A DNA stretch of 64,000 bases from Mobiluncus sp963511525 (lineage in GTDB: Bacteria; Actinomycetota; Actinomycetes; Actinomycetales; Actinomycetaceae): the NCBI RefSeq assembly GCF_963511525.1, contig NZ_CAUPIY010000005.1, forward strand, positions 1-64,000, in the 5' to 3' direction. A program made the position numbers and the translations under genes. Under the pieces are notes generated by a model, which made no database searches, had not been told where the DNA came from, and was given only the letters and a program-made list of their open reading frames with translations. Shown piece by piece: positions 25,261 through 34,481 of the stretch; position 1 is the first letter of the stretch, and the number at the start of each line of letters is the position of its first letter.

Positions 25261-26847
25261 TTACTGCTTGATGGCGACTACTTGGGTGCTGCCGTCGCGA
25301 AATTGAAAGGTGACGTTGCCGTCGACGTCGACGGTGCCTTTATCGAGCAAAGCTACGCAGAGGTATGGGCTGAAGACCAAGCGTTCAAGATCAAGGTTGG
25401 CGGTCTCCTGCATGTAATAGTGGTAGGCGGCCAGTCGGTTGTTTTTGTTCTGGATCTCGGCGACCACGGCAGCGTGATCAGCTAACAGCGCCTGGTGCTG
25501 TTCGTGGCTAGCGTTGAACGCCTTCTCGTAGGTTTGCTGGTCTTGAGCGACTCGTGCGTTGTGGGCGATCATCGATTGGAGCTTTTTGGCCACCTCGTTG
25601 ATCTGAGCGAGAAGCCCGGCGGCCTCAACCTCCAGGTCACTCGTGTCGAGGGCGTCGAGAACGGCTTGGTTGACACCTGTGTCGGTCGATGAGCCGAATC
25701 GAAGGCGAATGGCCTTAAGGAACATGTCCTTGAGTCGTTGATCGCTGATGTGCCCGGTGGCGCATTTTTCCTGGCCTGCGTATTTGTGGCCGCACCGCCA
25801 GATGACCTTTTCGTACTTACTGCCCGCGTGCCAGGTTTTCGAGCCGAAGAAGTGCCCGCACTGGCTGCACTCCAAGGTCGATGAGAAGGGCCGGGTGCGA
25901 TGCTGGGTTCGCTGATCTCTAGCCCCTTTAGCTATTTCGGCTTGGACGAAGTCCCACACTGCCGGGCTGATGATCGCCTCATGGCTGGCGGTGACGTAGT
26001 ACTGGGGTACTTCGCCTTGGTTGATGACTTGACGTTTCGTCAGGTAGTCAGCGATGTACGACTTCTGCAGGAGGGCGTCACCCTTGTATTTCTCGTTGGT
26101 GAGAATCGCTCGTATGGATTGGTAATACCAGGTCTTGTTGCCTGCGGCGGTGAAGGTCTCTGGTTCGTCGGTGAGGGTGCGGGCGATCGTGCCGATGGAC
26201 ATGCCACCTAAGTACATGTTGTAGATACGGCGCACGAGTTTGGCTTGTTCGGTGTTGATGACGAGGCTGCCGTCTTCGCCTTTGTCGTAGCCGAGGAACC
26301 GAGAGTATGGGACGGTGACCTTGCCGTCGGCGAAGCGTTTGCGGTGTCCCCAGGTGACGTTTTCTGAGATGGAGCGGGCTTCTTCTTGCGCCAGCGAGCT
26401 CATGATGGTGATGAGGAGCTCGCCTTTGGCGTCGAAGGTCCAGATGCCTTCTTTCTCGAAGAAGACCTCCACGCCTTTGTCTTTGAGGGCTCGAACGGTG
26501 GTGAGCGAGTCGACGGTGTTGCGGGCGAACCGGGACACACTCTTGGTGATGATCAGGTCGATCTTGCCGTCGAGCGCGTCGGTGACCATCTGCTGGAATC
26601 CAGCGCGGTGTTTGGTTGAGGTGCCTGTGATGCCTTCGTCGGTATAGACCTTCACGAACTGCCAGCCCGCGTGATCGCTAATGTAGCGGGTGTAGTAGTC
26701 GACCTGGGCTTCGTAGGACGTCACCTGATCGTCGTGGTCGGTGGACACGCGGGCATACCCGGCGACCCTGCGCAGGGTTGTCTGTCCAAGTGGAGCACCA
26801 GTGTGGAGCGCTCGGGTGGCGGGGATTGCTGTGACGGTGCGGGCCAT
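25261..26847 (-). CDS. large serine recombinase (integrase subunit 1)
   Basis: The 528-residue protein begins with a resolvase/invertase catalytic domain with Ser35 (YARVSTD) and the SRFARN segment. A recombinase domain and a Cys-rich zinc ribbon (CSQCGHFFGSKTW, about 325) follow, then a long coiled-coil region. This is the design of phage and transposon large serine integrases. The ATG directly follows the TAA of the second recombinase (26848), so both are co-translated. Ends of phage genomes with two or more such genes are known; the pair may work as a complex, or one may be the excision helper. Confidence 0.88.
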   Translation of the reverse strand: MARTVTAIPATRALHTGAPLGQTTLRRVAGYARVSTDHDDQVTSYEAQVDYYTRYISDHAGWQFVKVYTDEGITGTSTKHRAGFQQMVTDALDGKIDLIITKSVSRFARNTVDSLTTVRALKDKGVEVFFEKEGIWTFDAKGELLITIMSSLAQEEARSISENVTWGHRKRFADGKVTVPYSRFLGYDKGEDGSLVINTEQAKLVRRIYNMYLGGMSIGTIARTLTDEPETFTAAGNKTWYYQSIRAILTNEKYKGDALLQKSYIADYLTKRQVINQGEVPQYYVTASHEAIISPAVWDFVQAEIAKGARDQRTQHRTRPFSSTLECSQCGHFFGSKTWHAGSKYEKVIWRCGHKYAGQEKCATGHISDQRLKDMFLKAIRLRFGSSTDTGVNQAVLDALDTSDLEVEAAGLLAQINEVAKKLQSMIAHNARVAQDQQTYEKAFNASHEQHQALLADHAAVVAEIQNKNNRLAAYHYYMQETANLDLERLVFSPYLCVALLDKGTVDVDGNVTFQFRDGSTQVVAIKQ

Positions 26848-28293
26848 TTAGCGTTCGCCTCGCTCGGCGCGCAGGCGCTCAGCCTCTGCCTTGGCCACGG
26901 CCCGGTACTTCGCCAATGCTTCTGGTGGTGTTGGTGCTTGCCGTGGGTTGTTCAACCCGAGCCTTTTGGCTTCTGCCCAGCGGGCACGCAAGAGTTCACC
27001 CCAGGCGGCTTTTCTTGCTGGGGTCCACGAGCTCTTCTTCAGGTTTGGTCGCCACGTGTGCGAGCTGCTGGTGCCATCGGTGTAATGAAACGTGTAATGG
27101 TCTTTTCCCTGCACTTCGATGTGGTCGATACGCTCGTTGAACACCTCTTGGTCGAAGGTATCGATACCCAGGACTCGCGCGATGAAGCCTTTGAGTGCCG
27201 TGTCAGAGATCTCGCAGGTGCCGCATCCGGTTTTGCGGCCTTTCTTGCGTTCGGTGCAGATCCAGTGCTCGGTGGAGATCGAGTTTTGGGTTTTCGGATT
27301 GCGTACGTTGCGCACAAACGAGCAATCGCAGGACACGCATTTGATCTTCGACGTCAACGCCACAGTTTCGATGGACCAATTCGCGCGGGCACCGAGCTCG
27401 CGACGTCGAGCGATCTCGGTTTGTACAGCGGTGAAGGTGTCGCGGTCGATGATCGCGGGGATCGCGTTTTCCACCAGGTATTGCGGCAACTGGCCGGTGT
27501 TGCGCACTGCTCGTCCAGGCCTACCCTCCGGAGTGGACCATCGCCCTAACAAGAGGTCGCCGGTGTAGTGCGGGTTCTTCAGGATGTGACGGACCCATTC
27601 CCCGGGCAATTTGTTATCAGCCAGGTGCGGAACCCTACCGTCAGCGATGAGCTGTGCGGCCATCTTTTCGCACGAGGTCTTCTTCATGTACTGGGCGAAG
27701 ATCCAACGCACCACGGCTGCTTCTTCTTCGATGATCTGCACGTCGGTGCCGTCAGCGGAGTCGGTGTAACCGTATAGGTGGAAGCCGTTCGCTTTGCCTT
27801 CTTCGAAGCCTTTCCAAATGCGCCACTTCACGTTTTGGCTGATTTGCTCTGATTCTGCCTGCGCGAAAGACGCCAGCAGGGTGAGCATGAGTTCTCCGTC
27901 AGCGCTGGTTGAGGAGATGTTCTCTTTTTCGAAGCGCACCTCCACCCCGAGGTCTTTGAGTTCGCGAACGGTTTCGAGCAGGTCGACGGTGTTGCGAGCG
28001 AAGCGCGAGATCGACTTGGTGAGGATCAGGTCGATCGCTCCTTTCCGGGCAAGGGCCAGCATTTCTTGGAACTGGGGTCGATGCGTGGTGGTTCCAGAGA
28101 TTCCAGAATCGGCGAACACTCCGGCGAACGTCCAGCCAGGAGTGTCGTGAATGAGTTGCTGGTAGTAGGAAACTTGGGTGGACAAACTCAGCGGTGTGCG
28201 CTCGGTTTCCATGCTGATGCGGGCATACGCTGCCACTTTCACAAGCGGAGAAGCACTGATCGGTGGCGGGGTGATTTGCTCCATTCTCTTCAA
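26848..28293 (-). CDS. large serine recombinase (integrase subunit 2)
   Basis: The protein has 481 residues from the TTG at 28293, chosen because AGGAG lies 7 bases upstream; ATG 28284 is the alternative. The catalytic Ser is in YARISME (Ser27), and SRFARN and the zinc ribbon (CVSCDCSFVRNVRN, later CGTCE) are present. Sequence similarity to the downstream recombinase is clear but partial, so the two are paralogues with different DNA-binding parts. It ends with zero gap to the next ATG. Confidence 0.87.
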   Translation of the reverse strand: MKRMEQITPPPISASPLVKVAAYARISMETERTPLSLSTQVSYYQQLIHDTPGWTFAGVFADSGISGTTTHRPQFQEMLALARKGAIDLILTKSISRFARNTVDLLETVRELKDLGVEVRFEKENISSTSADGELMLTLLASFAQAESEQISQNVKWRIWKGFEEGKANGFHLYGYTDSADGTDVQIIEEEAAVVRWIFAQYMKKTSCEKMAAQLIADGRVPHLADNKLPGEWVRHILKNPHYTGDLLLGRWSTPEGRPGRAVRNTGQLPQYLVENAIPAIIDRDTFTAVQTEIARRRELGARANWSIETVALTSKIKCVSCDCSFVRNVRNPKTQNSISTEHWICTERKKGRKTGCGTCEISDTALKGFIARVLGIDTFDQEVFNERIDHIEVQGKDHYTFHYTDGTSSSHTWRPNLKKSSWTPARKAAWGELLRARWAEAKRLGLNNPRQAPTPPEALAKYRAVAKAEAERLRAERGER

Positions 28294-28303
28294 GGTATTT
28301 CTC

Positions 28304-28519
28304 CTAGTCAGACAGGGTTTCAGGTTGTATCCATACATCACTCAAACCCTCGAGATAGTCAACGAAACTGGCTCTTTGTAGGGCGGCCAAGGGCGCATCT
28401 GGGGCGTCGAGACGCTGGCACACGGTGATGGCTTCGCGTGGGGTGAGGATGCCGCGTTCGAGAAGCTGCTTGACCTGCGTGAGTTGGTGATGAGCCGTCA
28501 GCTCGGCTGCCATGTTCAT
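28304..28519 (-). CDS. small protein coupled to the recombinase cluster
   Basis: The 71-residue acidic protein is predicted mainly helical (HHQLTQVKQLLERGILTPREA). Its ATG overlaps the stop of the preceding zinc/HTH gene (ATGA) and it ends 10 bases before the recombinase start. No family is recognised. Tight coupling suggests it helps or controls recombination. Confidence 0.6.
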   Translation of the reverse strand: MNMAAELTAHHQLTQVKQLLERGILTPREAITVCQRLDAPDAPLAALQRASFVDYLEGLSDVWIQPETLSD

Positions 28520-28926
28520 CGTTTGCCGCCACGGGTGTTGAAACGGTGCTGGATGTAGCACGGGTGGCAGCAGTACTTGCGTTTCACCTGGCTCGTGCGA
28601 GCCACAGTGACCTGTCGGTGGCAGTTCGCGCAGACCAGTTCTTCGGTGACCACCCTGCGGTGGGTGGCCCACCAGGCTCGTCGACACGCGGTGGTGCAGA
28701 ACTTCGACCCTTGCCGGAGCTCGATTGGCTTGCAGCAGTGCAAGCACCACACTCCAACTGGGTCCGTGACCTGCTCAACAGCAGGGTCGACGGTGATGCC
28801 GTGTCGCAGACAATAGGTCTTGACGCTGTTGGCGTTGAGATCCAGGTGCGCGGCGATACGAGAGTAGGCAACTCCTGCAGCGCGCATCATCTGGATGTGA
28901 TGGCGATCAGTCTGGTTCAGAGCCAT
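28516..28926 (-). CDS. HTH plus zinc-ribbon DNA-binding protein
   Basis: From ATG 28926 (GGAGG 8 bases upstream) it has 136 residues. An N-terminal HTH (GVAYSRIAAHLDLNANSVKT) resembles sigma-70 region 4 or resolvase HTHs. Two Cys pairs follow (CLHC ... CTTAC and CANC ... CCHPC) that look like zinc ribbons. Proteins of this type accompany serine recombinases in phages and transposons, and may give directionality or regulate the operon. It is the first gene of the four-gene recombination operon. Confidence 0.65.
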   Translation of the reverse strand: MALNQTDRHHIQMMRAAGVAYSRIAAHLDLNANSVKTYCLRHGITVDPAVEQVTDPVGVWCLHCCKPIELRQGSKFCTTACRRAWWATHRRVVTEELVCANCHRQVTVARTSQVKRKYCCHPCYIQHRFNTRGGKR

Positions 28927-29137
28927 GAGCAGGCCCTCCTGGGAACGAGGCGAAAGGTGGTCGCCCATACGCCGGTTGCACCAGACGAAACCGGACAGCA
29001 GAAAGCAAAGCCTCCCGGCCGCGTTCGCGCCCGTGGCTGGGTTCGCGCCCCTATTCGGAAAAGGCGGTTATTCTTTGCTCAATTCACAATGTGGAGCGAT
29101 CGACGTGTGAACCGTGACAGAGCAAGGGCGGGTGAGG

Positions 29138-29326
29138 ATGACTGACGACGACGGTGAACTCCCGGTATTTCTCGACGACCAGTCGTACCGAACCTGTTCA
29201 GAATGCACCTCAGTCTGTGTCCCTGACCCGTTTACTGCAGGCGAAGGTCAAGGCATCAAGGTCGCGTTCATCTGCCCGAGCTGTGGAGTGCAGTCCGTCA
29301 TCGACCCGTTCGAAGACCTGCGGTAA
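29138..29326 (+). CDS. small zinc-ribbon protein, unknown
   Basis: The 62-residue protein has two Cys pairs (CSEC and CPSC) spaced as in a zinc ribbon, and is acidic. It is one of the few forward genes in the prophage and lies between the lysis terminator and the recombinase operon. GTG 29114 is an alternative start. Function unknown. Confidence 0.5.
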   Translation: MTDDDGELPVFLDDQSYRTCSECTSVCVPDPFTAGEGQGIKVAFICPSCGVQSVIDPFEDLR

Positions 29327-29339
29327 ACACCAGCTCCGC

Positions 29340-29389
29340 AAACGCACAAAAGGCCCCGCCACCACCTCGATGAAGGTGATGACGGGGCC
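29340..29389 (-). terminator. intrinsic terminator of the late operon
   Basis: On the minus strand a GGCCCCG/CGGGGCC stem (29389-29383 with 29358-29352) continues into CATCACCT/AGGTGGTG with one mismatch, and is followed by TTTTGTG. It lies 20 bases after the amidase stop and ends the lysis/tail operon. Confidence 0.8.
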
Positions 29390-29409
29390 AGAGAGTGCTC
29401 TCGCGTGGG

Positions 29410-30252
29410 TTAGCCGATGCCGAGCTTCTCGTTGACGCGCTTCTGCACGGCCGCGTAGTTGGCTCCGAGTCGGCGCTTGCGTTCCTCACCGTTGCCATAG
29501 TCTCCACGGATCACCGCATCAGCCAGAGCGTCGATGTTGACGGAGGGCTTGGCGGGGCTTCGTCCGGCGAGCTTTTCGTTCACGCGCTTCTGTACCGCAG
29601 CGTAGTTGCCGCCGAGTCGGCGCTTGCGTTCCTCGCCGTTGCCGTAGTCTCCACGGATGACCGCATCAGCCAGAGCGTCGATGTTGGCGGAGGGCTTGGG
29701 TGCGGGCGGTGTGGGCTTTGCCGGTGGTGTCGGGGCGGGCTTGGTGCCGCTCATGCGGTCGTACCAGTACTGGGCGCGTGCCATGTAGGCCGCATGCTGG
29801 CTTCCTGCAAGGGAGGCCGGGCATTCGGTGGCAGAGAAATGCTTGTGGCCGAACACGTTCTTGCCCCACACGGGTCGGCCGAGCTTGTAGTAGTGGCAGA
29901 TGGCCGCGACGAGGTGGGCACCGTTGTCAAGGCAGGCCTCGGAGATACGCCAGGGCTTGGAGGAGATGTCGGCGTGCTCGATACCGATGGAGGTGGTGTT
30001 GGCATCCCAGTTGCCTGCATGCCAGGCGGTGTCGCGATCCCACACGAGCTGGCCGATGCGACCGTTGGAGTCGACCTGGTAATGGGCGGATGCTTGGCGG
30101 GTCTGCCACACGTCCCAGATGGACTTGATGGTGAGGTTGCCTGCGTTGTGGTGGATGATGACCTTGTTGATCTTCCGTCCGCTTCGTCCGGCGCTGTAGT
30201 GCTTGTTCATCAGCCGGTTTTCGTCGGCTTCGAGGGTGGCCCAGTTCTTCAT
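29410..30252 (-). CDS. endolysin: N-acetylmuramoyl-L-alanine amidase with two Cpl-7 repeats
   Basis: The 280-residue enzyme has an Amidase_2 (T7 lysozyme-like) domain with zinc ligands in KVIIHHNAG (about 33) and the TECPAS region (about 148). A Pro/Ala/Lys linker leads to two almost identical Cpl-7-type wall-binding repeats (NIDALADAVIRGDYGNG ... RRLGxNYAAVQKRVN). It cuts the bond between muramic acid and the stem peptide at lysis. The ATG overlaps the holin stop (TGATG). The two repeats are near-identical at DNA level, so they arose by recent duplication. Confidence 0.92.
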   Translation of the reverse strand: MKNWATLEADENRLMNKHYSAGRSGRKINKVIIHHNAGNLTIKSIWDVWQTRQASAHYQVDSNGRIGQLVWDRDTAWHAGNWDANTTSIGIEHADISSKPWRISEACLDNGAHLVAAICHYYKLGRPVWGKNVFGHKHFSATECPASLAGSQHAAYMARAQYWYDRMSGTKPAPTPPAKPTPPAPKPSANIDALADAVIRGDYGNGEERKRRLGGNYAAVQKRVNEKLAGRSPAKPSVNIDALADAVIRGDYGNGEERKRRLGANYAAVQKRVNEKLGIG

Positions 30253-30722
30253 CAGAGGTTCTCCTTTTCTGCTGAGGTGGTGGTTTGGTTGGGGTGGTGT
30301 TCGAGGTCGGGTTTGCCGGTCACGTCACGGGTGACCAGGTCCAGGGCGCGGCGGATGTGGGCTGGTACGGGCAGCCCGAGCCGGGTGGCGTTTTCGATCA
30401 GGGAGATGCCTTCGTTGGACAGGTAGAACACGACGGTGGCGGTGCGTAGTGCTCCGGGTGTTCCGATGACGTGCACGTCGAGCAGGTGGGCAAGTCCGAT
30501 CAGGGTAAAGATGAGGATCTTGCGGGAGATGCCCCGGAATCCGATGGCTGAGGAGACGCGGCGTTCGGCGATCGCGGCGAGTACGCCGGTGATGTAGTCG
30601 AATACGATGAAGGCGATGAGCGCGTACACCAGGCCGTCGAGGCCTCCGAGGAACGCGCCGATGACGGCCCCGACCCCGGCCAGGCCGGTTTGGATCGTGG
30701 CCCAGATAGCTTTGAGCGACAT
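30252..30722 (-). CDS. holin (toxin-secretion/phage holin type)
   Basis: The 156-residue protein has an N-terminal run of two or three membrane helices (GLAGVGAVIGAFLGG, LVYALIAFIVFDYITGVLAA, KILIFTLIGLAHLLD). The DYITGVLAA and GISLIENATRLG motifs mark the holin_4/TcdE-like family. It forms lesions that release the endolysin. The start is ATG 30722 with an AAGGA site upstream; longer upstream codons run through the preceding terminator hairpin. Confidence 0.85.
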   Translation of the reverse strand: MSLKAIWATIQTGLAGVGAVIGAFLGGLDGLVYALIAFIVFDYITGVLAAIAERRVSSAIGFRGISRKILIFTLIGLAHLLDVHVIGTPGALRTATVVFYLSNEGISLIENATRLGLPVPAHIRRALDLVTRDVTGKPDLEHHPNQTTTSAEKENL

Positions 30723-30758
30723 AGAAAGTGGGTTCCTTCCCGTTTGTGGGCACACGAC

Positions 30759-30794
30759 AAAGGCCCGTACCCAGGTGGTCGGGGTACGGACTTT
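30759..30794 (-). terminator. terminator-like hairpin before the holin gene
   Basis: CCGTACCC (30765-30772) pairs with GGGTACGG (30782-30789), flanked by AAAG/CTTT. Only TTT follows on the minus strand, so it may act as an attenuator between tail and lysis genes. Confidence 0.45.
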
Positions 30795-30814
30795 CGGGGT
30801 AAGCCAGATGTGGT

Positions 30815-31012
30815 TTACAGGTTGGGGCTAGTGAGGACGTCCAAGACTGTGTCGGTTAGGTCGAGGCTGCCGGTCGACGGACCGACTTCCTCGACGTGTT
30901 CGGGGCTGTTTTCGGTTGGTGGGACAGGCACCGGGTCGGGCTGGGCTGGTTCGATCGGGTGAATCACCACTTCCTCACCATCAACTGCTTCGGCTGAGGT
31001 TTTCTCACTCAT
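30815..31012 (-). CDS. small acidic phage protein
   Basis: The product has 65 residues, very rich in Glu, Pro, Val and Asp, and looks intrinsically disordered. ATG 31012 is 12 bases after GGAGG; ATG 31021 is an alternative. It overlaps the end of the DUF1617-like gene. Unknown function. Confidence 0.5.
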   Translation of the reverse strand: MSEKTSAEAVDGEEVVIHPIEPAQPDPVPVPPTENSPEHVEEVGPSTGSLDLTDTVLDVLTSPNL

Positions 31013-31466
31013 CGGTGTCATCGACCTCCGCCGTCCTCACTGCGTCATGTTGGGCTGCTTCTACAGCGTCGAACAGAACGTTGTATGCCTCCGCCTGCTC
31101 ACCGGCTAAGGGCTCGTCGTAGTCGGCTAGCAGCTGTGCGATATCGGTGAGGTGGGTGGCGTAAGTGGGGCCATCCACCTCAGCCACTGAGTCCAACAGC
31201 TGCTCGCGCAGTGTCAGGAATTCGGCGAGGTCGGTGCCACCGGCGAGTTGAAAGGTGCCGTCTTCGCTGATGACGGGCTTGCCTTCCTCGTCGAGGATGG
31301 CGTGGGTGGTGACGAGGTCATATTCGTCCTGGCCGAACCGCAACTGCGCGTTCTTGACCAACTCGAGCAGTTTGGAGCGCGCCCGCGATTGAGCAGGCTT
31401 GAGAGACATCGTTTCGAGAAGATCGTGGATGGGTCCGAGGTGACGGTTAGCGATCAGTACACGCAT
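31005..31466 (-). CDS. DUF1617-like phage protein
   Basis: The 153-residue helical protein lies between the tail fibre gene and the lysis genes. The layout, with helical stretches around KPAQSRARSKLLELVKNAQ and a central beta segment, resembles DUF1617 proteins found at the same place in Gram-positive phages. Role unknown; perhaps a tail-tip or baseplate accessory. Confidence 0.5.
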   Translation of the reverse strand: MRVLIANRHLGPIHDLLETMSLKPAQSRARSKLLELVKNAQLRFGQDEYDLVTTHAILDEEGKPVISEDGTFQLAGGTDLAEFLTLREQLLDSVAEVDGPTYATHLTDIAQLLADYDEPLAGEQAEAYNVLFDAVEAAQHDAVRTAEVDDTDE

Positions 31467-31481
31467 GCGTGAAGGTTCTTT

Positions 31482-34397
31482 CTAGACGAGGGTGGTGGAC
31501 ATGGCCGACAAGCCGGTGTTGTTGTAGTTGGTCCAGGTGATGTTCGACCCGGAGCCGGAGATGGAGACGATCCAGCCGTAGTTCAGGCGGCGGATGATTT
31601 CGTTGACCCTTGTCATCAGGTCTTTGAGCCGGTCGAAGGCCCGCGACATGTTGTAGAACGTGCCGTTCGTGGTGATAAGCAGGTCGTAGGTGTGGAAGCC
31701 GATCCGTGCCAGCCCGCTGGACCCCGACAAAGTGGCGTAGGTGCCTTTCCCGCTGAAGGCTACGTCTTGAAACATGACGTAGCGGGTGTCAGAGGTGTAG
31801 ACCTTGTTCCCGTTGATCCGCAGGTCAGCGCCCAGGTGGATCCCTGCCCGCCCATAGAACTTGCCCTTCGGATCCAACGTCAGACACGTGAAATAGTCGC
31901 CGGTGGAGGTCGTCTGATACGTCCAAGCGACGTAGTCCCCCCGGTAGGCCAACTGGTTGACGATGCCTTGGATATCGGTGGCATCCTTTTTCGCCCGGCG
32001 GGCCATTTCACCGATGTAACGCGTCCCGTACCAAAACCGCAGACCGGACGACGTGATCGTCCCCTCCAACGAGGATCCGGAGTACCACGAGATTTGTGTT
32101 GGCGTAATCCGGATCGAACTCGTCCAGCCCGCCAGTCCTACTTGGATCGCGTTAGTCGCGAGCTTGTCAGCAGTGATCGACTTGGCGCCAATCCGGGCAG
32201 CGTTCAAGGTCCCGGTGGTGATTTTCCCGGCATCCAACGCCGCGATCTTTGCGGAGGTGATTGCGGCCTCAGCAATCATCGCGGTTTTGATGAAGCCGTT
32301 AGCGATGGTGAGTTTGTCGCTGGTGATCGATCCGGCCGCGATCCTCCCCGCAGACAGGGTGCCGGTGGTGATCTTCGACGCTGACAATGAGCCGATTTTC
32401 GCGTCCGTGATCGCCGCGTTAGCGATCATCGCCGTCTTAATGAACCCATCAGCGATCGTGAGCTTGTCACTGGTGATCGATCCGGCCGCGATCCTCCCCG
32501 CAGACAGGGTGCCGGTAGTGATCTTGGCTGCCGACAGGTTGGCGATCTTCGCATCGGTGATCGCCGCGTTAGCGATCATTGCGGTGGTGATCGTGGCGTT
32601 ATCGATGCTGGTTCGGCCGGTGATGTGTATGCGTTTACCGTCAATCAGGATGGTTTCGGGTGAGATGTTGATCTGGGAGATGATCTCGCCTGAGCGCACG
32701 CGCAGGTTCAGGTCGCTGGCCATCATTGAAAGCGACGAGGCGAGGCTGTTATCCGCGTTCGCCAGCTCGGTGAACCGGGCCTCGCTGCTGGTTTGAACCT
32801 GCCGTGCCGTCTCGTAGGCCGTATCGGCACGGTGCCGGGCTTGGGAAACTGAACTCTCAAGCCCGGCAACCTTCACGCCAGCCTCACCTGCTACCGCCTC
32901 AGCCTGCCGTGCTGTGGCTTCGGCCTGGCTGGCCGCCTCGCGCGCCTGGCCGATCTCGGCTTCGGCTACGGTGAGGCGAGCACCGACAGCGGCAGCGGCA
33001 GCTTGGGCATCGTCAGCAGCGGTTTTCGCGGCCTCCACCTCAGCGCGAGCCTCAGCAAGCTCAGCACTGACCTGAGCATGGTTGAGGTCCGTGGCAACGG
33101 CAACCCATCCGGGCTCGCCGGTGTCGGTGACCTGGTAGATCCAGATCTCGATGCTCTCGCCATTGTCCCTAAACCACGTATCCCCCAGGCGGGCGGCAGC
33201 GGGCTGCGTAGGGCCGTAATGGTTGGTGGATTTCCCGTCCGCTGATGCCAGCGCCACGCCAGCAAGATCAGCAGCCATCTGGGCGGCCGTCTGCGCGGTG
33301 GTGATCTGGCGGGTGATCGAGGTGAACTTCCCTGCAACCGACCCCAACTCCACCGAAATATATGTCTGTCGGAGCGGGTCGTACTCGTAGCCGACAACCC
33401 GCGCTGACAGGGACACGCCCAGGTCGGCGTGCTGCACCGTCACCGTGTCTCCCAGCAGGACGGTCTCCAGCTCAGCAAGGTCGGCGTACTCGGTCGTCGA
33501 GGCGAGGTCAACGAAGGAGACGGTGTAGCTCGCGGCAGGGGTATCGATGTGGTTGGTGGCGTACTCGGCCCGGGCGGCTTGACGCAGAATGGCGTGTGCC
33601 TGCGGCAGGGGTACTTCGTCCTCGCGGGGGTTCTCGGCGTCGGCGATCGCTTTGATGTCCGGGTAGCGCATCACCTTGATATGCGGGATCGCGTAGTGAT
33701 CCACGTGTGGTGAGTCGACGTAGAGCTCGGGCAGGGTGATCCCGTCAAATCCGACCGGCACGATCCGGGTGACCACGCTCGTCAGATCGATGGTCGAGGT
33801 GTAGCCGGTGAGGTTCTTGCGATCGCGGATCACGACCCCACGATCTGCGCCGCGTGTGGCGGCGTGGTGGATGTGCCAGTTATCGCGCGTGAGCTCTCCG
33901 GCCCACCGGGAGGCGAACGTGTTATCCGAGCCCTGGTTCATGATCGCGGCGGCCAGGTTCATCCGCACCACACGCGCAGACGCCCTAGTCGCCGTATCGG
34001 AGCTGGTCGCGGTGAACCGGTGCTTCGTGGTCGCAGACCTAAGGAACTGGTCGAGAGCCGCCTTCGGGGTCTTATTGACCACGAAGGTGTCGGCGATGAA
34101 GTTGCCTGCCAGGTCGTAGAACAGGTGGAAGGCAGTGACCTCCAACAGCCCGTCCAGGCTCGTGGTGACCTCGTGGATACGAAACCCTTGCCGGATGGTG
34201 GTACCGGGAACAGGGGCTGCGATGATCGCCTCGACTGCGAGCTTCGAGGCCAGCGGCCCGTCGGCTGGGTAGGTGACGGTCAGCTGGTAGGCCCCGCCAA
34301 GCTCCTCAATGACACGGGCGTCGATGAGTTCAGGGTCGAGGACGCCCTCGCCGGTGGCGGTGAACGTGGTGGCAGTCGGGGCATGAACGGTGAGCAT
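31482..34397 (-). CDS. tail endopeptidase / receptor-binding fibre protein
   Basis: The 971-residue protein starts at ATG 34397 (GAAAGGA about 9 bases upstream). Residues about 1-340 resemble the siphovirus tail-associated endopeptidase (Tal, prophage endopeptidase tail family). Next come an alpha-helical Ala-rich coil (about 420-560) and three repeats of a roughly 45-residue AAITDAKI / KITTGTLSAGRIAAGSI unit (about 592-749), a beta-prism-like fibre shaft. The C-terminus (FYNMSRAFDRLKDLM, then Gly/Ser/Tyr-rich) is the likely receptor-binding tip. It sits after Dit as expected. The shaft repeats are a place for copy-number change. Confidence 0.8.
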   Translation of the reverse strand: MLTVHAPTATTFTATGEGVLDPELIDARVIEELGGAYQLTVTYPADGPLASKLAVEAIIAAPVPGTTIRQGFRIHEVTTSLDGLLEVTAFHLFYDLAGNFIADTFVVNKTPKAALDQFLRSATTKHRFTATSSDTATRASARVVRMNLAAAIMNQGSDNTFASRWAGELTRDNWHIHHAATRGADRGVVIRDRKNLTGYTSTIDLTSVVTRIVPVGFDGITLPELYVDSPHVDHYAIPHIKVMRYPDIKAIADAENPREDEVPLPQAHAILRQAARAEYATNHIDTPAASYTVSFVDLASTTEYADLAELETVLLGDTVTVQHADLGVSLSARVVGYEYDPLRQTYISVELGSVAGKFTSITRQITTAQTAAQMAADLAGVALASADGKSTNHYGPTQPAAARLGDTWFRDNGESIEIWIYQVTDTGEPGWVAVATDLNHAQVSAELAEARAEVEAAKTAADDAQAAAAAVGARLTVAEAEIGQAREAASQAEATARQAEAVAGEAGVKVAGLESSVSQARHRADTAYETARQVQTSSEARFTELANADNSLASSLSMMASDLNLRVRSGEIISQINISPETILIDGKRIHITGRTSIDNATITTAMIANAAITDAKIANLSAAKITTGTLSAGRIAAGSITSDKLTIADGFIKTAMIANAAITDAKIGSLSASKITTGTLSAGRIAAGSITSDKLTIANGFIKTAMIAEAAITSAKIAALDAGKITTGTLNAARIGAKSITADKLATNAIQVGLAGWTSSIRITPTQISWYSGSSLEGTITSSGLRFWYGTRYIGEMARRAKKDATDIQGIVNQLAYRGDYVAWTYQTTSTGDYFTCLTLDPKGKFYGRAGIHLGADLRINGNKVYTSDTRYVMFQDVAFSGKGTYATLSGSSGLARIGFHTYDLLITTNGTFYNMSRAFDRLKDLMTRVNEIIRRLNYGWIVSISGSGSNITWTNYNNTGLSAMSTTLV

Positions 34398-34419
34398 CGG
34401 TGGGGTTCCTTTCACAGAC

Positions 34420-34458
34420 GTGCGCCCGCAGCCAAGAGCAAAACGGCTACGGGCGCAC
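34420..34458. other. hairpin between Dit and tail endopeptidase genes
   Basis: GTGCGCCCGCAGCC (34420-34433) pairs with 34445-34458 with one mismatch. It fills most of the 84-base gap. No T-tract follows, so it may be an RNA stability or attenuation element. Confidence 0.5.
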
Positions 34459-34481
34459 TGGAAGCAAAGAGATGGGCCAGG

